From contig NC_088322.1 in assembly GCF_910592395.1 (NCBI RefSeq), forward strand, positions 3,286,001-3,350,000: a stretch of 64,000 nucleotides of DNA, read 5' to 3'. The notes under the pieces were generated by a model. The model worked only from the letters and a program-made list of their open reading frames with translations, searched no databases and had not been told where the DNA came from. This document shows positions 61,537-64,000 of this stretch, in pieces. This DNA comes from Lineus longissimus (taxonomy: Eukaryota > Nemertea > Pilidiophora > Heteronemertea > Lineidae). Each line of letters opens with the position of its first letter. Position 1 is the stretch's first letter. Both the position numbers and the translations under genes were made by a program.

Positions 61537-63125
61537 ATGGAATCACCATCAATCAAATCGGAAGGGGGAGATGAAAGGAGGGCCCTGAGGGTACTTAGGG
61601 ACCTTCGGTTGTTATCCCCAGCTATAAAAAACAAAATTATGACTACATTAATGCAAGAAGACACTCCGTCATTACTACAAGACCTTACGTTAGAAGATGC
61701 CGAAGAAGGTTCCATTTATAGTACACCAAGGAGCGATTCCATGGAAGGTTGCGGGGTGTTTGACCGTGATGGTTCCGGTGGGTCAAGGAGAAGGGTTTCA
61801 TTTGCTGATGGCCCCTCGGAATCTCATGGTCCAGTGGGCTCGGGTCGTCCTTCACATGGTCTCCCCCATCGTAAACTTTTCATTAAGCCCTATCCAACAT
61901 CGCTATTGCCTCAGGACAGAGTTAGTTCACAACCTGTTCCATCAACGCTTCATCATTCTTCTTCGTCACAACATATCCTTCGTAATCCTTTGTCTTGGTC
62001 GCAGCCTGTTGGTCATCAAAATGTTCTATCTCAACCTCCCTTGACTACTAGTCACAACCAGTATTCTTCACCACGGTCTTTGTCACAACCAGCGTCCTCA
62101 CAGCCTGTCGTTTCTTGCTACGAGGAGCATGCATTTGCGTCACAACCTGTGTCTTCTCTGCCTGACATAGCATACTCGATGGTACATCCAGGGCATCATG
62201 CCTCACAGCCACGGTCTTTGTCACAACCTGGCATTTCTTCGCATAGGAGAACTTCTTATCTTCCTCAGCAGTGGTCAGCTCCTGTCTTTCCTGTGTCTTC
62301 AGGGCAGACTTCAACTCTGCCTATGTCGCAACCTTGGTCGGGTTACCAGGCACAACCAGTCAATTCCCCAGGCTTGCCTTTATCTCAGCCTTGGTACAAT
62401 TCTCAGCCGATTCAAGTTTCTACATATGGTAAGCCGCGTATTGCTACATTCTCCGGCTCAAAGGATGTTAAGAATTCTGTGTCTTTCAATTAGTGGCGAT
62501 ATGAGGTGAAATGCTTGCAAAAGGCTGAGCAGCCACGCGTTGTGCTGCAGGCCATTCGTCAATCGTTGAAGTATCCTGCATCGGATGTTCTCTTGCACAT
62601 GGGTGAAGATGTCACTGTCGAGGAAATCCTCCATAAATTTGATATCATGTTTGGTAATGTCCTGCCAGCGGAGAAGCTGTTGGAGAAATTTTATGTTGCA
62701 GCCCAAGGGGGTTGGCGAATCAGTCGCCTCTTGGGGTTGTCGTCTTGAGGATATATTGAATCTGCTAGGAGATGCCGTCCCTGTCACCGGCCCAGAGATG
62801 CTGCGTAGTAAATTCTGGTCTGGATTAAGGGATGAGAGGGTTCGGCTTGGTCTCCGCCATCTTTATGATTCTTTTATGCCATATCACTCCTTGTTGTTGC
62901 AGGCTCGGGTTTTGGAGCAGGAGTTCGCTGCTCCAGCTCTACCAGCGACTTTGTCAGCTAATAGTTCTTCTCAAGTACATGTTAGTCAAGTCACTGTCGG
63001 TACTGGTCCTGAGTCTGATGTCGTCAAGTCTCTCACTGACCAAGTTCAGCGATTGCAGGACAAGTTGACTGCCATTGAGGCACATAAACAGAAACGACAG
63101 CAAAATGTTGTTTGTTTCAGCTGTG
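61537..63125 (+). pseudogene. Gypsy gag, broken
   Basis: From ATG 61537: helical start, then a long Ser-Gln-Pro-rich region (repeats of SQPV, SLSQP), then ATFSGSKD, an in-frame TAG at 62491-62493, and the capsid-like fold (WRYEVKCL; LLHMGEDVTVEEIL). Near 62705 the frame changes by one, continuing EDILNLL...FWSGLRDERVRLGL to a coiled coil and the first Cys pair of a zinc knuckle (CFSC). The knuckle is cut by the deletion. Capsid resembles the gag of PNMA-like Gypsy lineages. Confidence 0.7.
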
Positions 63126-64000
63126 ACGGAGAAGTTCTTTGATTACTTGTATGGCAACTATTTTCATGTCAAGACTGACAATAACCCTCTAACCTATGTT
63201 CTTACGTCTGCTAAACTAGATGCCACAGGGCATCGTTGGTTGGCTGACCTCTCTGCCTTTCATTTTGACATATCTTATGTGCCAGGTGCTTCTAATGTGG
63301 ATGCAGATGCCTTGTCACGGTTCCCTTGGTCCACAGTTGGAATTGAGAGTGTTCAGGCCATTTGCCAGGCGGCACAGGGTGGAGATGGTTTGGTTGAATC
63401 ATTATGTATGTCTGTGTCGAATGATTTGTCATCGGCCGAGGTTTTGCTTGTTGATTCCCCTTGGCCTAAGGTTGATATCAGGGCAGGACAGCAAGCTGAT
63501 CCTGTTATTTCTCAGCTTTATCATTGGGTCAAATTCCAGCAGCGTCCGAGTAGGGATTTATTGAAGGACAAGAACAAGGAACTTTTAAAATTATGCTCAT
63601 ATTGGGACAGCTTGATTTTACTGGACGGTTTACTCTGTAAAAGGTTAACGTTCAATGGTCAATGCTTTCAACAGATCTTGGTCCCATCCTGTCTCCGTCC
63701 CCAAGTGATTGAAGGGTTCCACAATCACTTAGGCCATCTTGGACGAGATAGGACTCTCGATTTTATTAAACGTCGGTTTTTTTGGCCCGGAATGTCAGTT
63801 CAAGTTGACAAGTGGGTTCGGAATTGCCTTCCATGTATTAAGAGGAAGCAACCGCAGCTTCAGGAGCGTGCTCCACTTGTCAGCATTTGCACTACTCAGC
63901 CCATGCAGTTGGTGTGCATGGACTTTTTATCGCTGGAACCGTCTCATGGTTATGAAAATATTCTAGTCATCACTGACCATTTTTCTAAATATGCTCAGGC
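63117..64000 (+). pseudogene. Gypsy RNase H end and integrase, 3' truncated by window
   Basis: Reads TEKFFDYLYGNYFHVKTDNN-type RNase H C-terminus, HRWLADLSAFHFDISYVPG, NVDADALSR, then integrase zinc domain (HNHLGHLGRDRT...C..C) and the start of the catalytic core with VCMDFLSLE and VITDHFSKYAQ. The frame is open to the end of the window. There is no start codon, because the segment is fused to gag by deletion. Confidence 0.8.

Larger units (their letters stand above)
61537..64000 (+). mobile_element. Gypsy LTR retrotransposon with internal deletion, truncated by the window
   Basis: Gag (61537-63125) is followed without protease or RT by RNase H and integrase (63117 onward). The integrase core is cut by the window end. 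It carries a premature stop and a frameshift in gag. Confidence 0.8.

Noticed and set aside
1-64000. tRNA or rRNA genes
   Set aside because: No A/B-box pair with a cloverleaf, and no rRNA-like stretch, was recognised by eye; a covariance-model search was not possible.

Overview
The window looks like about 64 kb of an invertebrate nuclear genome, probably a marine lophotrochozoan or invertebrate deuterostome; the sequence does not settle the phylum. Supporting signs are spliceosomal introns with GT..AG sites, AATAAA signals, and a mixed load of non-LTR, LTR, tyrosine-recombinase (YR) and cut-and-paste elements. One assembly gap of 500 N lies at 24412-24911. Very little of the window is host coding sequence.

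Host-like genes. The best is a minus-strand BEN-domain gene (17067 down to 9361) with nine recognised exons, all in compatible phases, and a poly(A) signal. One exon is tandemly duplicated in frame. Other gene pieces are a promoter plus first exon at 225-1103, a two-exon PHD-like zinc-finger ORF (1979-2944), a BED-type zinc finger (3941-4303) and a single ankyrin exon (5579-5753, minus).

Mobile elements, left side. A 5'-truncated LINE with a 14-bp target duplication sits at 6246-8689. Two non-autonomous TIR elements lie in BEN introns (13617-13918, 15656-16598). A BEL/Pao element (about 17408-23870) has an intact 1506-codon pol ORF, but its gag N-terminus is inverted. A decayed PIF/Harbinger copy lies at 24992-25838.

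The nest, 26.5-57.4 kb. The outer layer is a CR1-like LINE on the minus strand with a 2A-like motif followed by a PHD finger. A complete Harbinger element (26982-30727) sits inside its RT ORF. Near the LINE 5' end are copies of a 432-445 bp terminal repeat (GAGACAAGACCAC ... GTGGTCTTGTCTC). Two of these copies bracket a satellite of about 546 bp. A YR retroelement (34934-55097) with A1...B1-A2-B2 split repeats and no target duplication interrupts the satellite. Inside the YR element are: (i) a 4.6-kb element with identical-length direct terminal repeats and a 4-bp GTAG duplication, encoding a Mutator-like transposase-domain protein and a convergent His-Me/His-Cys zinc-loop endonuclease; (ii) a 172-bp MITE in the gag-like exon; and (iii) a 9.2-kb segment flanked by AAGTA that carries inverted GGGAAT arrays, a telomere-like minisatellite, a long foldback and a multi-exon DUF3987-like ATPase gene. 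A Merlin/IS1595-like transposase lies in an intron of that ATPase gene. Subtracting the inserts restores reading frames at three places, which is the main evidence for the nesting.

Right side. A paralogue of the YR gag-like ORF occupies two exons (58927-59136, 60057-60263). The window ends inside a Gypsy element (61537-64000) whose gag is fused directly to RNase H/integrase by an internal deletion.
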